A DNA stretch of 51,695 nt from an uncultured delta proteobacterium (GCA_903911145.1 CAIWCD010000006.1:1-51695), one strand, 5' to 3'; shown: positions 18,133-27,876, counted from the first letter of the stretch. Notes: generated by a model not told the origin, from the sequence alone. Numbers and translations: made by a program.

Positions 18133-18477
18133 CTACGCCGCGGCCTTCTTCACGATGGCCGTAAAGGCCGCCGGGTCGAAGAGAGCGATGTCCGCGAGAA
18201 CCTTGCGGTCGAGGCCGATGCCGGCCTTCTTGAGCCCCGCGATGAGGCGCGAGTAGGACAATCCGTTGAGCCGGGCGCCTGCGTTGATGCGGGCGATCCA
18301 GAGCGAGCGGAAGTCGCGACGACGGATGCGGCGGCCCTTCGCCGACTGCATCATGGCCCGTTCGACGGCCTCGTTCGCACGCTTGTAGCAACCATTGCGA
18401 CGGCCGCGGAAGCCCTTGGCGAGCTTGAGGACGCGGTTACGACGCTGACGAGCTTTAAACCCACGCTTGACGCGCAT
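18133..18477 (-). CDS. rplT: 50S ribosomal protein L20
   Basis: 114 residues. [20 protein letters not shown] at the start, then [39 protein letters not shown] and [20 protein letters not shown]. It binds 23S rRNA early in assembly, and in E. coli it represses rpmI-rplT translation. The N-terminus is MRVKRG. Confidence 0.97.
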   Translation of the reverse strand: MRVKRGFKARQRRNRVLKLAKGFRGRRNGCYKRANEAVERAMMQSAKGRRIRRRDFRSLWIARINAGARLNGLSYSRLIAGLKKAGIGLDRKVLADIALFDPAAFTAIVKKAAA

Positions 18478-18580
18478 TGTACTTCTCCTGGTGTTCCATC
18501 ACTGGCTTGAGAACCAGAGGCCCGCCGCGGGCTTTGAACTCTGCGGCGCGTATGGATGGTTTGACTGCGACTGCAGAAAT

Positions 18581-18790
18581 CTACTTCGGCAACCCGTACG
18601 GGAGCGCCTTCTTGAGGTGCTTCTCGTCAACGCGCTTGAGCACGGCGCTTCCGCGCAGGCTCCGCTTGCGCTTGCGGGACTTGCTCAGGGTGAGATTGTG
18701 GCGCCGGTTGATGCTCTGCGCCTTGATCTTGCCCGTACCCGTGCTGCGGAATCGCTTCACGGCAGAGCGCTTGGTCTTAAGCTTCGGCAT
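18581..18790 (-). CDS. rpmI: 50S ribosomal protein L35
   Basis: 69 residues. MPKLKTKRSAVKRFRSTGTG start, QSINRRHNLTLSKSRKRKRS and a C-terminal HLKKALPYG. Standard length. Located between infC and rplT as in most bacteria. Confidence 0.97.
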   Translation of the reverse strand: MPKLKTKRSAVKRFRSTGTGKIKAQSINRRHNLTLSKSRKRKRSLRGSAVLKRVDEKHLKKALPYGLPK

Positions 18791-18874
18791 GGCGAACAGT
18801 TCCCTTCAATCGAAACAGAGCGCGGCGCTATACACGAACCGCCGCGCGGGTGCAAGAGAGTGTGAAGTTGACGT

Positions 18875-19573
<699 letters not shown>

Positions 19574-19637
19574 GGCAGACTCCCAAATAGAGTGAAGACA
19601 AGTTGCAGCGCGTGAGCTGCTGCAGAGAGAAAAGACT

Positions 19638-19665
19638 CCTCGCGAACGGACGGCGGCTCGCGAGG
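19638..19665 (-). promoter_or_regulatory. Leader hairpin upstream of infC
   Basis: CCTCGCGA/TCGCGAGG stem of 8 bp with a 12-nt loop, followed on the minus strand by AGTCTTTTCTC. It lies at the 5' end of the predicted infC transcript. It could attenuate or stabilise the mRNA. Confidence 0.4.
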
Positions 19666-19671
19666 CGGCGC

Positions 19672-19699
19672 ATCGTAGTCAGGGAAGGCCGACTGTCAA
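19672..19699 (-). promoter_or_regulatory. Sigma70-type promoter for infC-rpmI-rplT-pheST-ihfA
   Basis: On the minus strand TTGACA (19699-19694), 16 bp, TACGAT (19677-19672). A near-consensus promoter in the 222-bp thrS-infC gap, so the distal operon can be expressed apart from thrS. Confidence 0.65.
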
Positions 19700-19795
19700 G
19701 CGGCAGTTCCGTCTGCGTGCGACCTCTCCAGTGAGAAGTCACGCGCCGCGGGCGACGGATGTTCGCGCGCGCGGGCACGCGGACGGCCTTCTCGA

Positions 19796-21775
19796 CTAGT
19801 AGGGAACCTCCGCCTCGGCGCAGATCTTCTCGAGGAAAGCATCGAGCGTCAGCAGCCCCAGCTCGGCCTCCTTGCCCGTCCCGTGCTTGCGCGGCGAAAC
19901 GCCCTTCGCCTCGACCTCCTTGTCGCCGATGACGAGCGCATAGGGGATCTTCGCCAACTGCGCGTCGCGGATCATCGCGCCCAGCTTGCCCTGCGAGACG
20001 TCAACCTCGACGCGAAGACCCTTCTTGAGCATCGCGGCCTGCACCTCGCGCGCCCAGGCGTGGTGCCGCTCCGCGACGGGGAGAATGCGCGCCTGCTCGG
20101 GGGCGAGCCAGACCGGGAAGTTGCCCGCGAAGTGCTCGATGAGGATGCCAATGAAACGCTCGAACGAGCCATAGATCGCGCGGTGGATCACGACCGGCTT
20201 ATGCTCGGAGTTATCGCTCCCGATATAAGCGAGTTCGAACCGCTCGGGCGCGACGTAATCGAGCTGGATGGTGCCGAGTTGCCACTTGCGCCCGATGCTA
20301 TCGGCCACATCGAAGTCGATCTTCGGGCCATAGAACGCGCCGTCGCCGGGCTTGAGTTCATACGCAAGCCCCGTCTCCTCTAATGCCGCCTTTAATGCCC
20401 CTTCCGCGCGATCCCAGAGGGCGTCGTCGCCGATCTTCGTCGCCGGCCGCGTGGCGAACTTGGCAGTAAAGGTTAATCCGAAGGCGGAATAGACCTTCGA
20501 GATCATCGCGGCGAGCTTCTTCACCTCTTCGGTGATCTGCGATTCCATCAGATAGATATGCGCGTCGTCCTGCTGGAACTGCCGCACGCGGGTTAATCCC
20601 GAGAGCACGCCAGTCGCCTCATTGCGATGCAGCACGTCCTGCGTATGGAGCCTTAACGGCAGCTCGCGATAGGACTTCTTCTTCATCTGATAGAAGAGAT
20701 GGTGCGAAGGACAGTTCATCGGCTTGAGCGAGAACGTCGCGCGCTCCTCAGCCGGCAGCGTCTCATCCGCCTCCGGGTCCAACACGAGGAACATATTCTC
20801 GCGATACTTGCCCCAGTGGCCACTCTTCTCCCAGAGCAGCTTATTAAACAGCAGCGGGGTTTTAATCTCGACATAACCATTGGCCAGGCACATCCGACGC
20901 ATCGCGTACTGCAGCGTCGTGTAGATCATCGTGCCATTGGCAGTCCAGAAGACCGCCCCGGGCGCAGCCGGATGGAAGGCAAAGAGGTCGAGCTCCTTGC
21001 CAAGCTTGCGATGGTCCCGCTTGCGCGCCTCCTCCTGCAGATTCGTCCAGGCGTCGAGATCCTTCTGATTAAAAAAGGCGGTGCCATAGATGCGCTGCAG
21101 CTGCGCATTGCGGTGATCACCGCGCCAATAAGCGCCGGCGACAGAGAGGAGTTTAATCACGCCGACGCGGCCTGTCGAAGGCCCGTGCGGACCTAAGCAG
21201 AAATCAACCCAATCGCCGTGCGAATAGAGCGTGAGCGTCTTGGCGCCCTTCGAGAAGATATCCTCGATGATCTCCAGCTTGAACTTCTCGCCCATCTTCC
21301 CGAACAACTCGAGGGCCTCTTCGCGCGTGACCTCTTTGCGCACGAACGGATGATCCTTGCGGACCTCCTCATTGGCGGCCTTTTCAATCGCCTCGAGATC
21401 CTCCGGAGTAAACGGCTTCTCGCGGAAGAAGTCGTAATAGAAACCCTCGTCAGTGGTCGGGCCGATCGTAACCTGCGTACCCGGAAAAAGGCGCTGCACA
21501 ACGCTCGCGACGATATGCGCAGCGTCGTGCCGGACGAGGTCGAGACCTTCGGGATTCTTGCTCGTGAAGATGGCGAGCTTCCCCGACTGCGTGAGTGCGC
21601 GGGAGAGATCGATCTCAGCCCCATCGAACTTCGCGAAGAGCGCGGCCTTGGCGAGGCCAACGCCGATCTGCGTGCGCACAAAGTCCGCCACGGTCGTGCC
21701 CGCAGCGACGCTCTTCTGCGCTCCATCGGGTAGCGTGATGGTGACTTCGGCGGCGGAGGCGGCAGACTCGCTCAT
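19796..21775 (-). CDS. thrS: Threonyl-tRNA synthetase
   Basis: 659 residues. TGS domain ([20 protein letters not shown]), editing domain with [16 protein letters not shown], class II core with [10 protein letters not shown] and [20 protein letters not shown], and the C-terminal anticodon-binding domain ([18 protein letters not shown]). It charges tRNA-Thr and edits Ser-tRNA-Thr. The start ATG 21775 has GAGGAA 10 bases upstream; an open frame extends further up but lacks TGS homology. Confidence 0.97.
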   Translation of the reverse strand: MSESAASAAEVTITLPDGAQKSVAAGTTVADFVRTQIGVGLAKAALFAKFDGAEIDLSRALTQSGKLAIFTSKNPEGLDLVRHDAAHIVASVVQRLFPGTQVTIGPTTDEGFYYDFFREKPFTPEDLEAIEKAANEEVRKDHPFVRKEVTREEALELFGKMGEKFKLEIIEDIFSKGAKTLTLYSHGDWVDFCLGPHGPSTGRVGVIKLLSVAGAYWRGDHRNAQLQRIYGTAFFNQKDLDAWTNLQEEARKRDHRKLGKELDLFAFHPAAPGAVFWTANGTMIYTTLQYAMRRMCLANGYVEIKTPLLFNKLLWEKSGHWGKYRENMFLVLDPEADETLPAEERATFSLKPMNCPSHHLFYQMKKKSYRELPLRLHTQDVLHRNEATGVLSGLTRVRQFQQDDAHIYLMESQITEEVKKLAAMISKVYSAFGLTFTAKFATRPATKIGDDALWDRAEGALKAALEETGLAYELKPGDGAFYGPKIDFDVADSIGRKWQLGTIQLDYVAPERFELAYIGSDNSEHKPVVIHRAIYGSFERFIGILIEHFAGNFPVWLAPEQARILPVAERHHAWAREVQAAMLKKGLRVEVDVSQGKLGAMIRDAQLAKIPYALVIGDKEVEAKGVSPRKHGTGKEAELGLLTLDAFLEKICAEAEVPY

Positions 21776-21873
21776 GGCTTCGTCGTTCCTCAAATCGCGC
21801 TCCCCAATCGGAGCGGGCGCGGGAAGATACAACAACTCGGATCGCGCGCTGCACGATGTTGTTGACGAAGTTC

Positions 21874-21902
21874 TTGACGAGGGTGCGGGTTCCAACCTAG
21901 AA
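21874..21902 (+). promoter_or_regulatory. Candidate promoter of tRNA-Val
   Basis: TTGACG (21874-21879), 17 bp, CTAGAA (21897-21902), ending 23 bp before the tRNA. Confidence 0.5.
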
Positions 21903-21925
21903 GCCCTCCGCTGCAACGGAGCATT

Positions 21926-22000
21926 GGGCGCGTAGCTCAGTGGTAGAGCACTGCCTTGACACGGCAGTGGTCGCAGGTTCGAACCCTGCCGCGCCCACCA
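21926..22000 (+). tRNA. tRNA-Val (anticodon GAC)
   Basis: 75 nt. Acceptor stem GGGCGCG/CGCGCCC followed by ACCA, D-loop GCTCAGTGGTAGAGC, anticodon stem CTGCC/GGCAG with loop TTGACAC, T-loop GTTCGAACC. It is intact and is the integration site of element 2. Confidence 0.95.
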
Positions 22001-23316
22001 ATTTTATCCCCCGACAAACCGGTAGTTACAGACTCTCCATCGGGCTCATGCGTGCAGTTTTTCGCGTCGTGCAGCAAGAATGCAGCAAGCGGCGCGGCAG
22101 GCACCGGCGCATGCGCATCGACCGCGGCGCGCAGGTCCTCGACCAGCAGGTGCGCATAGGTCCCAGTAGTGACCCGCACATCGCTATGCCGCATTAGCCG
22201 TTGGACACGGTGAACGTCGACGCCGCAGCGGAGCATCTCGGTCGCGTACAAGTGCCGCAGGTCGTGAAAGCGCATTGGCAGCGGCACAGCTTTGGCCCAG
22301 AGCATTCGCCCGCGCGTCTCTTTCGCAGGCTTACCGAGCCCGTTGGTGCGCTTCACGCATTTCGGACAGAAACGCTGCTCGCGATCCTGATGTTGCTCGC
22401 TGTGCTTGCACCAGCGGCAGCGGTGATCCCATGCCGAGGCGATGCCGGCTCGTGCGAGCGCCCTGCGCAAGACCTTCTGCGGCTGGATATCGCGCCCGCG
22501 CTGGGAGCCATCTGGCGCAGGAAAGAGCAGCGGGCCTGGGGCGTTCTCGATCTGATGCTTGATCCAAGGCAACAGCGCTGCCGGAAGGGGAAGCAAAGCC
22601 GCTGCGCTGGTCTTGGTCGTATCGCGAAGGTGCGAGCGCGCAATGGTCAGCGTCGCCCGCTCGAGGTCAACGTCGCTCTTCCTCAACGCGTATAGCTCGC
22701 CTTTGCGCAGCCCCAGCGCAGGCCCGCACGCGAAGAGCGGTCGCCACTCCTCGGGGATGTGCTCGAGCATGCGCGCCATCTGCTCTGGCGTGAGCGTTAC
22801 ATAGACGCGCTTGGGGACCTTGCGCGGCTCGGTGGCGGTGAGAGGATTCTCGCCGATCCAGCGCCCGGCCCTGCGCGCCTTGGCGAAGACGACATGCAAC
22901 ACGCTGCGGACCTTGTTGACGCTCGCAGGCGCAGCGCCGGCCTTCTCGACGGAATGTAGAAGCCCATCGAGATCGACGTGGCGAAGGCGAGGCAGAGTGA
23001 TGGCACCGATCTTCGCGTCCAGGACGTGCTTCTTCAGGCGCCGCGTCTCGATTTCGCGGCTCGGTTCCGGGCAGCGCTCTGCAAGCCACCAGCGGCAGAG
23101 ATCGGCGAGAGTACCGGAGAGATCCTCTTGCGCCGGATCGAGCCCGGCGGTCTGGCGCAGCTTCGCGCGCCGAGCGGACTGCTCCTGCAGCTGGAGCTCG
23201 GCGATGAGCCCTTTGGCCTCCATCCGCGAATGCGCCTCGGTCGCGCGCTGGGTCCAACCCTCCGGCCCGCGCCAACGCACGTACCAGGTGCCGTTGCGAT
23301 CAAAGATGCTCGCCAT
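21937..23316 (-). CDS. int: Tyrosine integrase whose frame runs through the att site into antisense tRNA-Val
   Basis: 459 residues as integrated. Catalytic boxes: [31 protein letters not shown] and [18 protein letters not shown] zinc-ribbon-like insertion ([11 protein letters not shown] then FCPKCVKR) precedes the HxxR box. The N-terminus [20 protein letters not shown] resembles the element 1 integrase. The frame passes through the attachment repeat ([15 protein letters not shown]) and ends AVLYH in the tRNA antisense. In the circle it would continue in frame for 119 residues after that Lys to the distal HTH, giving 573 residues. ATG 23316 lies 1 base after the HTH gene's stop codon. Confidence 0.92.
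   Translation of the reverse strand: MASIFDRNGTWYVRWRGPEGWTQRATEAHSRMEAKGLIAELQLQEQSARRAKLRQTAGLDPAQEDLSGTLADLCRWWLAERCPEPSREIETRRLKKHVLDAKIGAITLPRLRHVDLDGLLHSVEKAGAAPASVNKVRSVLHVVFAKARRAGRWIGENPLTATEPRKVPKRVYVTLTPEQMARMLEHIPEEWRPLFACGPALGLRKGELYALRKSDVDLERATLTIARSHLRDTTKTSAAALLPLPAALLPWIKHQIENAPGPLLFPAPDGSQRGRDIQPQKVLRRALARAGIASAWDHRCRWCKHSEQHQDREQRFCPKCVKRTNGLGKPAKETRGRMLWAKAVPLPMRFHDLRHLYATEMLRCGVDVHRVQRLMRHSDVRVTTGTYAHLLVEDLRAAVDAHAPVPAAPLAAFLLHDAKNCTHEPDGESVTTGLSGDKIGGRGRVRTCDHCRVKAVLYH
21956..22001 (+). repeat. Left attachment repeat of element 2
   Basis: Identical to 27561-27606; comprises tRNA-Val from the anticodon loop to the 3' end plus one base. Confidence 0.93.
22070..22091. other. 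Candidate integrase arm-binding sites, element 2 left side
   Basis: Tandem 11-mers TGCAGCAAGAA and TGCAGCAAGCG, 68 bp from the attachment repeat. The same period and arrangement as in element 1 but a different sequence. Confidence 0.5.
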
Positions 23317-23317
23317 C

Positions 23318-23623
23318 TCATCTCCCGCCGCGCGTGATCGAGATCGCGCCGGGCCGCATTCGCGTCACTCCACTCGCAAACGCGTAGAGATCGGCCGGCA
23401 CGAACCGCAGGCCCCAACCAAGGCCCACCGCGCGAGGCAGCACGCCGCTCTCGGCGGCTTTGTAGACCCACGAGACGGAGCGCGAAAGAAACGCCGCAGC
23501 CTGATGCACCGTCCAGAGCCGATCGGGCGGGAGCGACATTCGCGTGCGGGGACCTGCTGCTTCGCCAGTACCGGCCTCGATACCGCCTGGCGTGGGGGCT
23601 GGCTGTTCGTTCGCGTCGCTCAT
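23318..23623 (-). CDS. Excisionase-like HTH protein
   Basis: 101 residues from ATG 23623. HTH_17-type domain: LWTVHQAAAFLSRSVSWVYK, AVGLGWGLRFVPADLYAFAS. The Pro/Gly-rich N-terminus is probably flexible. The gene ends just before the integrase start and begins 14 bp after the RHH stop. An open frame extends upstream into the RHH gene, but the spacing supports ATG 23623. Confidence 0.75.
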   Translation of the reverse strand: MSDANEQPAPTPGGIEAGTGEAAGPRTRMSLPPDRLWTVHQAAAFLSRSVSWVYKAAESGVLPRAVGLGWGLRFVPADLYAFASGVTRMRPGAISITRGGR

Positions 23624-23637
23624 TGCTGCCTCTTGGA

Positions 23638-23850
23638 CTACTTCTTCTTGGGGAGTTGCGGGAGCGGACCGTGCTCGCGCTCGACCTGCTCGAGGCCGCG
23701 CACGATCAGCATACGGACCACTGTGCTCAGCTTCGCGTTGAGCCCAGGGTCGCGCTCGTTGAGAAAGTGCAGGTACCGGTCGAGCTTGTTCGTCGTCGCG
23801 AGATCTACGCGCGCGCTCACGACAGAGAATTCTGTGTTTGGTGTTTGCAT
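23638..23850 (-). CDS. RHH-like DNA-binding protein of element 2
   Basis: 70 residues from ATG 23850. FSVVSARVDLATTNKLDRYL, then KLSTVVRMLIVRGLEQVERE, gives the strand-helix-helix pattern of CopG/Arc-like regulators. First gene of the RHH-HTH-integrase operon, with a probable operator at 23864-23907. A longer version from 23907 is unlikely because it would cover the operator. Confidence 0.68.
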   Translation of the reverse strand: MQTPNTEFSVVSARVDLATTNKLDRYLHFLNERDPGLNAKLSTVVRMLIVRGLEQVEREHGPLPQLPKKK

Positions 23851-23863
23851 GTTGGATCCTGTT

Positions 23864-23907
23864 TTGACGATAATTGTATACAAGCACGATACCGTCACGC
23901 ACGTCAA
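23864..23907 (-). promoter_or_regulatory. Candidate operator of the element 2 integrase operon
   Basis: Inverted arms TTGACG (23864-23869) and CGTCAA (23902-23907) flank a perfect palindrome TTGTATACAA (23874-23883). Element 1 has a similar TTGAC/GTCAA inverted repeat in the same place. Confidence 0.4.
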
Positions 23908-23984
23908 AGTGATTCATCGCTCCATACGTCTGTTTGTGCGAGATCGATCTCAGCGATGTCTTGAGTTCCTCGCCAGCGAAGCCA

Positions 23985-24088
23985 GTGTGCTTCGTGGTGT
24001 CCTCGCTGGTGTGATCTCAGGTGTAGCAAGCGGTGTGGTGGACAGGAGACACCACGAAGCACACCGCCGATCACACTACGAAGCACAC
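23985..24088. repeat. Cluster of inverted and direct repeats (ACGAAGCACAC)
   Basis: A perfect 17-bp inverted repeat: GTGTGCTTCGTGGTGTC (23985-24001) and its complement at 24048-24064. A third ACGAAGCACAC is at 24078-24088. A second inverted pair GTGTGATC/GATCACAC is nested at 24009-24016 and 24069-24076. Iteron-like; a possible replication, transfer or regulator binding region. Confidence 0.6.
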
Positions 24089-24128
24089 TCGGTCGCGCGG
24101 AAGTATCCGGCGTTGCTCGAACTGCCGA

Positions 24129-24258
24129 CCATGCCTGCCCCCCGACTCTCCGCCCGACTGGCGCCTGCGGTTGATCCTGACCCCTCCCTCTCAACGACGG
24201 AGATGGAGGGGTCAGGATCAACCTGGGAGTGAGAAATCAGAATCGGGGGCAGGCATGG
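24129..24258. repeat. Nested palindrome, element 2
   Basis: Inner arms GGTTGATCCTGACCCCTCC (24169-24187) and 24205-24223 are perfectly complementary over 19 bp around a 17-nt loop, CTCTCAACGACGGAGAT. Outer arms CCATGCCTGCCCCC (24129-24142) and 24245-24258 pair over 14 bp. The loop is nearly the same as in the element 1 palindrome. Confidence 0.75.
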
Positions 24259-24628
24259 CAATTGGGAGGAAGCAGAAGAAAGAGGTGGTGAATAGAGATG
24301 TTTATGTAGGCGGCACTTAAGATGCAGAACAGTATAAGTAAGGGAAAGTAAAGATTGTGTTTTTTTTAAGACAATTAAAACGAAGAAAAAGCGAAGGGAC
24401 AAGACGAAGAGGCGGGGCCGAATCAGGAATCGGAACGAGGACCGCGCGAGACTGGGAATTGGTCGGGCACGCGGAATTAATGAAGTACGTGAGGGAGAGA
24501 CAGTTGCAGCGGTTGGTGTTCGCGTCACCGGTGTTGGCGACGAGTCGGAAGAAGAGAACAGGAGGGTGACATGTTGCGGAGAGGGGCGGGGAGAGAAACC
24601 AAGCCATCGGGAACAGCGCGTTTTGAGC
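24259..24628. other. AT-rich non-coding stretch
   Basis: No convincing gene on either strand. Base composition is distinctly AT-richer than its neighbours (for example a run of T near 24358-24366 and ATTAAAACG), which suggests foreign origin or a melting region next to the repeats. Confidence 0.5.
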
Positions 24629-26200
24629 CTATAGGGACTTTCCGTGATCCGCGGGCAGTTCCAAAATAATCAGATCACCTTCCCTACGGACCGTGCCGAG
24701 CGAGGTCAGACATGAGGCGGCTTTGTCGCGTTCTTCGGTTGTAGTGACCACTGACAGCTTTGTGGTTGATCCTTTTTCGGCTCGAGCAACTTCCGATAAC
24801 GCGAACTTCGCGACGCCAGCTTCGGCGAGACGCCCAGCGCTATCGGCGACGAGCTTTGTATCGCGTTTGATCGCATCTATTTCATTTAGGATCGCCTCGG
24901 TGTTTTGCTTGGCGCTCATCAACTCATCCAAGAAGTGACCAGTGCCTTTGTCCACATAGGCCTGCTCAACCCGGGCGTGAGCGTCCTCGAGGCGATGCCA
25001 CTCCCTGAAGTTGAGCCACCAAGTTTGAGGCCGTGTGGCCGGCATCGGGCGCACTCCAATATCATTAAAAACGGAAACATGAGAAATTGGCGCGCGTGCA
25101 ACACCCACGCAGCTTGCAACATCACAAGTAAACGCGTCCAGGGCGATCAGTAGTGGCCTTTGAGACGCGATGCTCTCTGCAATAGCGGTGGGCGGCGACG
25201 TGGCACTGCGAAATAGCACCTCCGGGTTCGAGGACGGTTGGGGCGTCGCGCTCAAGTCCTTGCCACCTAACGAGGTGACTGATCGAATGAGGTCGTCAGC
25301 GTTCCGCGACGCTGGAAGCTGCTCGTTCGCGCGCGTCAGAATGCTCCGCAGTTTTGCAAGATCGCCCTCAAATGCCGCCCTGTTTTGTGCGACCTGCTTA
25401 AGCCGGTGCTCGTGGTCTTCCTGCTTCCGCAATTCGAGACGAACTTCGGCGGCTTCCTGTTCCGCGCGATTGAATACAGCAGATGCAGTGAGTGCAAACA
25501 CAACTGAAATTGAAACTGGGATTATCCAAGCCTTAACCGAAAATCCGGTTACAGGTTTCGTGGGTTGGATGGCGGCAACACGAGCATCGGCGGTCAATGC
25601 TTCGCGGAAGAAGCGGAGTTGGATCACCACGATATTTAACAGCAGAGGTACCGTTGTGCTGAGGAGCAGTAGGAAATGCCTTCCATTGAGGACACAGCCT
25701 CGCGCGGATATGCTCGATGTCAGCACCGCGATCACGATGAACACGGATACCGCGCACGCGACAGAGATAAACCTCGTTCGTGCGACACGACTAGGATCTG
25801 GCCGTCCAAGAGAATCGACGAGGAGTATCAGCCAAGAAATGGCTATAGTGGCGCATACGACTGCGCTTGTTTGCTCCCCGAGCGTTGTGCACTGTGCTTG
25901 CATGGCCCCGCCGGCGACGTCATTACTCGCCAAACATCCTCGCTGAATCTCTTCGGCCGCAGCGCAGGTAAACACCGCCAGTAGAGCAGCATAGAAGTCC
26001 GCACGCGCGAGACGAAAAAGCAGGTTGCCGTTCCGCCAAAGCCGGCGAACTATCGCCGCGGTGATAACTGGCGCAATAAGAACAACCCCCTTCTCGAAAG
26101 AGACATGCGGAGTTGTAATCGCGGCCCCCGTCACGAGGACGCCGAGGAAGAGAGGAATCGCGAGAACCGAAATCGATGTCCAGTAGGCGACGCGTCGCAT
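24629..26200 (-). CDS. Large membrane protein of unknown function, cargo of element 2
   Basis: 523 residues. About six or seven hydrophobic segments lie in residues 5-245 (first ISVLAIPLFLGVLVTGAA, last AWIIPVSISVVFALTASAVF). A charged helical, coiled-coil-like region follows (about 245-290), then a soluble C-terminal half with further helices near 410-470. I do not recognise the family. It is the only large cargo gene of the element, in AT-richer DNA, which makes a defence or accessory role possible but unproven. Start ATG 26200 has AAGGG upstream. Confidence 0.7.
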   Translation of the reverse strand: MRRVAYWTSISVLAIPLFLGVLVTGAAITTPHVSFEKGVVLIAPVITAAIVRRLWRNGNLLFRLARADFYAALLAVFTCAAAEEIQRGCLASNDVAGGAMQAQCTTLGEQTSAVVCATIAISWLILLVDSLGRPDPSRVARTRFISVACAVSVFIVIAVLTSSISARGCVLNGRHFLLLLSTTVPLLLNIVVIQLRFFREALTADARVAAIQPTKPVTGFSVKAWIIPVSISVVFALTASAVFNRAEQEAAEVRLELRKQEDHEHRLKQVAQNRAAFEGDLAKLRSILTRANEQLPASRNADDLIRSVTSLGGKDLSATPQPSSNPEVLFRSATSPPTAIAESIASQRPLLIALDAFTCDVASCVGVARAPISHVSVFNDIGVRPMPATRPQTWWLNFREWHRLEDAHARVEQAYVDKGTGHFLDELMSAKQNTEAILNEIDAIKRDTKLVADSAGRLAEAGVAKFALSEVARAEKGSTTKLSVVTTTEERDKAASCLTSLGTVRREGDLIILELPADHGKSL

Positions 26201-26474
26201 TCGACACCCTTACCATTTCCTGTTCCCGGGCATCCCTGGAACGACATTCCATCTCATCGCGTCGTGACGATAGCCGCTTTTGTGCGTCGCGTAGCGGCAT
26301 CGACGCAGCGGGTGCAAATCCCGTCCGGGTAAGTCATCGAAGCGCCCGGCAGCATGCCCTGCGCTTGCGTCAGTATGCCGGGCCAACATTATGCGGCGAC
26401 AGACGAACCGTCGGCCCCCTTCTCTCCGCGAAACCTGAGTGCTAGAATGGGACAAACGTAACACGAGGCTCCCC

Positions 26475-26738
26475 ATGCCCAAGACCGTCGAGACTTATCG
26501 GACCACCAAGGCGCTGCGCGAGCTCGTGCGACGCGCGGCCAAGATGGAAAGCAAGCGGCCGTCCGAGTTTCTCCGCGAGGCCGCTGAGGAAAAGGCGAAG
26601 GCCGTGTTGGCAGCAGCGGCGCGCGAGGAGCTGCGCGCAATGCTCGCCAAGCTACCGCCAGGTCGCGCTGCAACCAACAAGGCGGCAGAGCACCTCGGGG
26701 AAGAGGCGGCACGAGCGGCTCGGAACGCGCGCAAGTGA
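26475..26738 (+). CDS. RHH-like antitoxin
   Basis: 87 residues from ATG 26475. TYRTTKALRELVRRAAKMES, RPSEFLREAAEEKAKAV: an RHH-like DNA-binding start and a charged helical tail. It overlaps the following PIN gene by 4 bp. A longer form from 26439 would add 12 residues without clear ribosome site. Confidence 0.72.
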   Translation: MPKTVETYRTTKALRELVRRAAKMESKRPSEFLREAAEEKAKAVLAAAAREELRAMLAKLPPGRAATNKAAEHLGEEAARAARNARK

Positions 26739-27169
26739 GGATCGTCCTCGACTCCTCCGTGGTGGTGGCCGCGCTGACCACGCCCAACACTGCTTCTGCC
26801 TCGCGGGTCGTCCTCGCCGCGGCAGCCGCCGGAGCTATACAGTTTGTCATCACCGACGAGATCGAGGCCGAGTACCGCCGCGCCGTCGAGTATCAAAGAG
26901 TGGCGCGCTACGCGGCGAAGGTCGATCGCCAAGCCTTCGTGTCTATGATTGTCGCCACAGCGGACCGCGTGAAAGCAGAGCCAGCAATCGGCGTCGTTCC
27001 CGACGATCCCGGCGACGACATGGTCATGGGCGCGGCCTTCGCTGGGCGGGTCGAGTTCGTGGTGAGCCTCGATCAGCACCTGCTTCGTCTGAAGAAGCTC
27101 CGCGGCATCGCGATCGTTAAACCAGGTGACCTCCTGCGCGAGATGCGTTTGCACCTTTTGCCAGAGTGA
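26735..27169 (+). CDS. PIN-domain toxin (VapC-like)
   Basis: 144 residues. Conserved acidic residues in RIVLDSSVVVAALTTP (Asp 6), ITDEIEAEYRRAV, VPDDPGDDMVMGAA and VSLDQHLLRLKKL match PIN nucleases of the COG1569 type. Start GTG 26735 overlaps the antitoxin stop. Probably a ribonuclease toxin that stabilises element 2. Confidence 0.82.
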   Translation: MRIVLDSSVVVAALTTPNTASASRVVLAAAAAGAIQFVITDEIEAEYRRAVEYQRVARYAAKVDRQAFVSMIVATADRVKAEPAIGVVPDDPGDDMVMGAAFAGRVEFVVSLDQHLLRLKKLRGIAIVKPGDLLREMRLHLLPE

Positions 27170-27199
27170 ATTCGGGCAGCGCGCAACTGGCGCAATGCC

Positions 27200-27562
27200 T
27201 CATCGAGCGCCGCCGCGCAGCCGCGCAACGTACGCGGCCAGTTCATCGAGCGAGACCCGAATGGCAGCGCCAACGCGCACGTGCCCCAGCTCACCGCGTT
27301 CGCAGAGGCGGTAGACAATTGGCGTGCTTACGCCAAGCCTGCGAGCGACTTCGCGAACTCCAAGCAACGTCAGACCGAACGTTGGAGGGAACCTGCCTCC
27401 ACTGCCTTTTTCGTGCAGCAAATTTGCAGCAAGAGGCCCTCCAACCCCTGCTAAATCCTGCCGATCCGAGCCAATCGAGGCTTTGCGCTCATGCAGCAAG
27501 GCACTGTGATTTCCAGTGCTTGCCAGCGGTGATGAAATACTGCTATCGCTTTGGACGGGTTT
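27200..27562 (-). CDS. Excisionase-like HTH domain; distal exon of the element 2 integrase in the circular form
   Basis: The last 55 residues are an HTH_17 domain (LTLLGVREVARRLGVSTPIV, LGHVRVGAAIRVSLDELAAY). There is no ATG or GTG in frame inside the element. The open frame runs back through the right attachment repeat into host DNA (first ATG 27688). Its frame equals the integrase frame across the attachment site, so circularisation gives a 573-residue integrase ending here. Similar in sequence to the distal HTH of element 1. Confidence 0.6.
   Translation of the reverse strand, partial: KPVQSDSSISSPLASTGNHSALLHERKASIGSDRQDLAGVGGPLAANLLHEKGSGGRFPPTFGLTLLGVREVARRLGVSTPIVYRLCERGELGHVRVGAAIRVSLDELAAYVARLRGGAR
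27414..27435. other. Candidate integrase arm-binding sites, element 2 right side
   Basis: Tandem TGCAGCAAATT and TGCAGCAAGAG; a single TGCAGCAAGGC follows at 27492-27502. Same orientation as 22070-22091. Confidence 0.5.
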
Positions 27563-27606
27563 GACACGGCAGTGGTCGCAGGTTCGAACCCTGCCGCGCC
27601 CACCAA
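27561..27606 (+). repeat. Right attachment repeat of element 2 (tRNA-Val 3' fragment)
   Basis: Identical to 21956-22001. Lacks the 5' half of the tRNA, so it is not a functional tRNA. Confidence 0.93.
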
Positions 27607-27876
27607 CTATCCCCTCATAATGCGAGCAGATACGGGATCCAGTTCGGACCTTCGCGTTCGCGCGGGTGGCGCTGCAAGTCGCCTGCAAGTCGCCACCGGG
27701 ACATCGGCTGCCTCGAGAGGATCAGGCTGATGCGCCCACGAGGCGCTCATGGAGCGTTCGCGACCGTTGCCGCCGACCGCTTCAGACTCGCCGAAACAGC
27801 TCCGCGGCATCGACATCGAATGCAGCGCAGATGCGCTCGATCGTCCGTAGCGCCCGCCGACATCGAGGTGATCGGC

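Larger units (their letters stand above)
21956..27606. mobile_element. Integrative element 2 in tRNA-Val
   Basis: Bounded by an identical 46-bp repeat (21956-22001 and 27561-27606, offset 5,605 bp) that is the tRNA 3' half. Contents from the left: integrase, HTH and RHH genes (minus strand), a repeat-rich block with a nested palindrome, a relatively AT-rich stretch, one large membrane protein, a RHH-like/PIN toxin-antitoxin pair and a distal HTH. No transfer or phage structural genes are visible. The layout matches element 1. Confidence 0.88.

Noticed and set aside
22811-24232. 473-residue plus-strand frame through the integrase module of element 2
   Set aside because: Antisense to int, HTH and RHH genes and includes the palindrome; no domain pattern.
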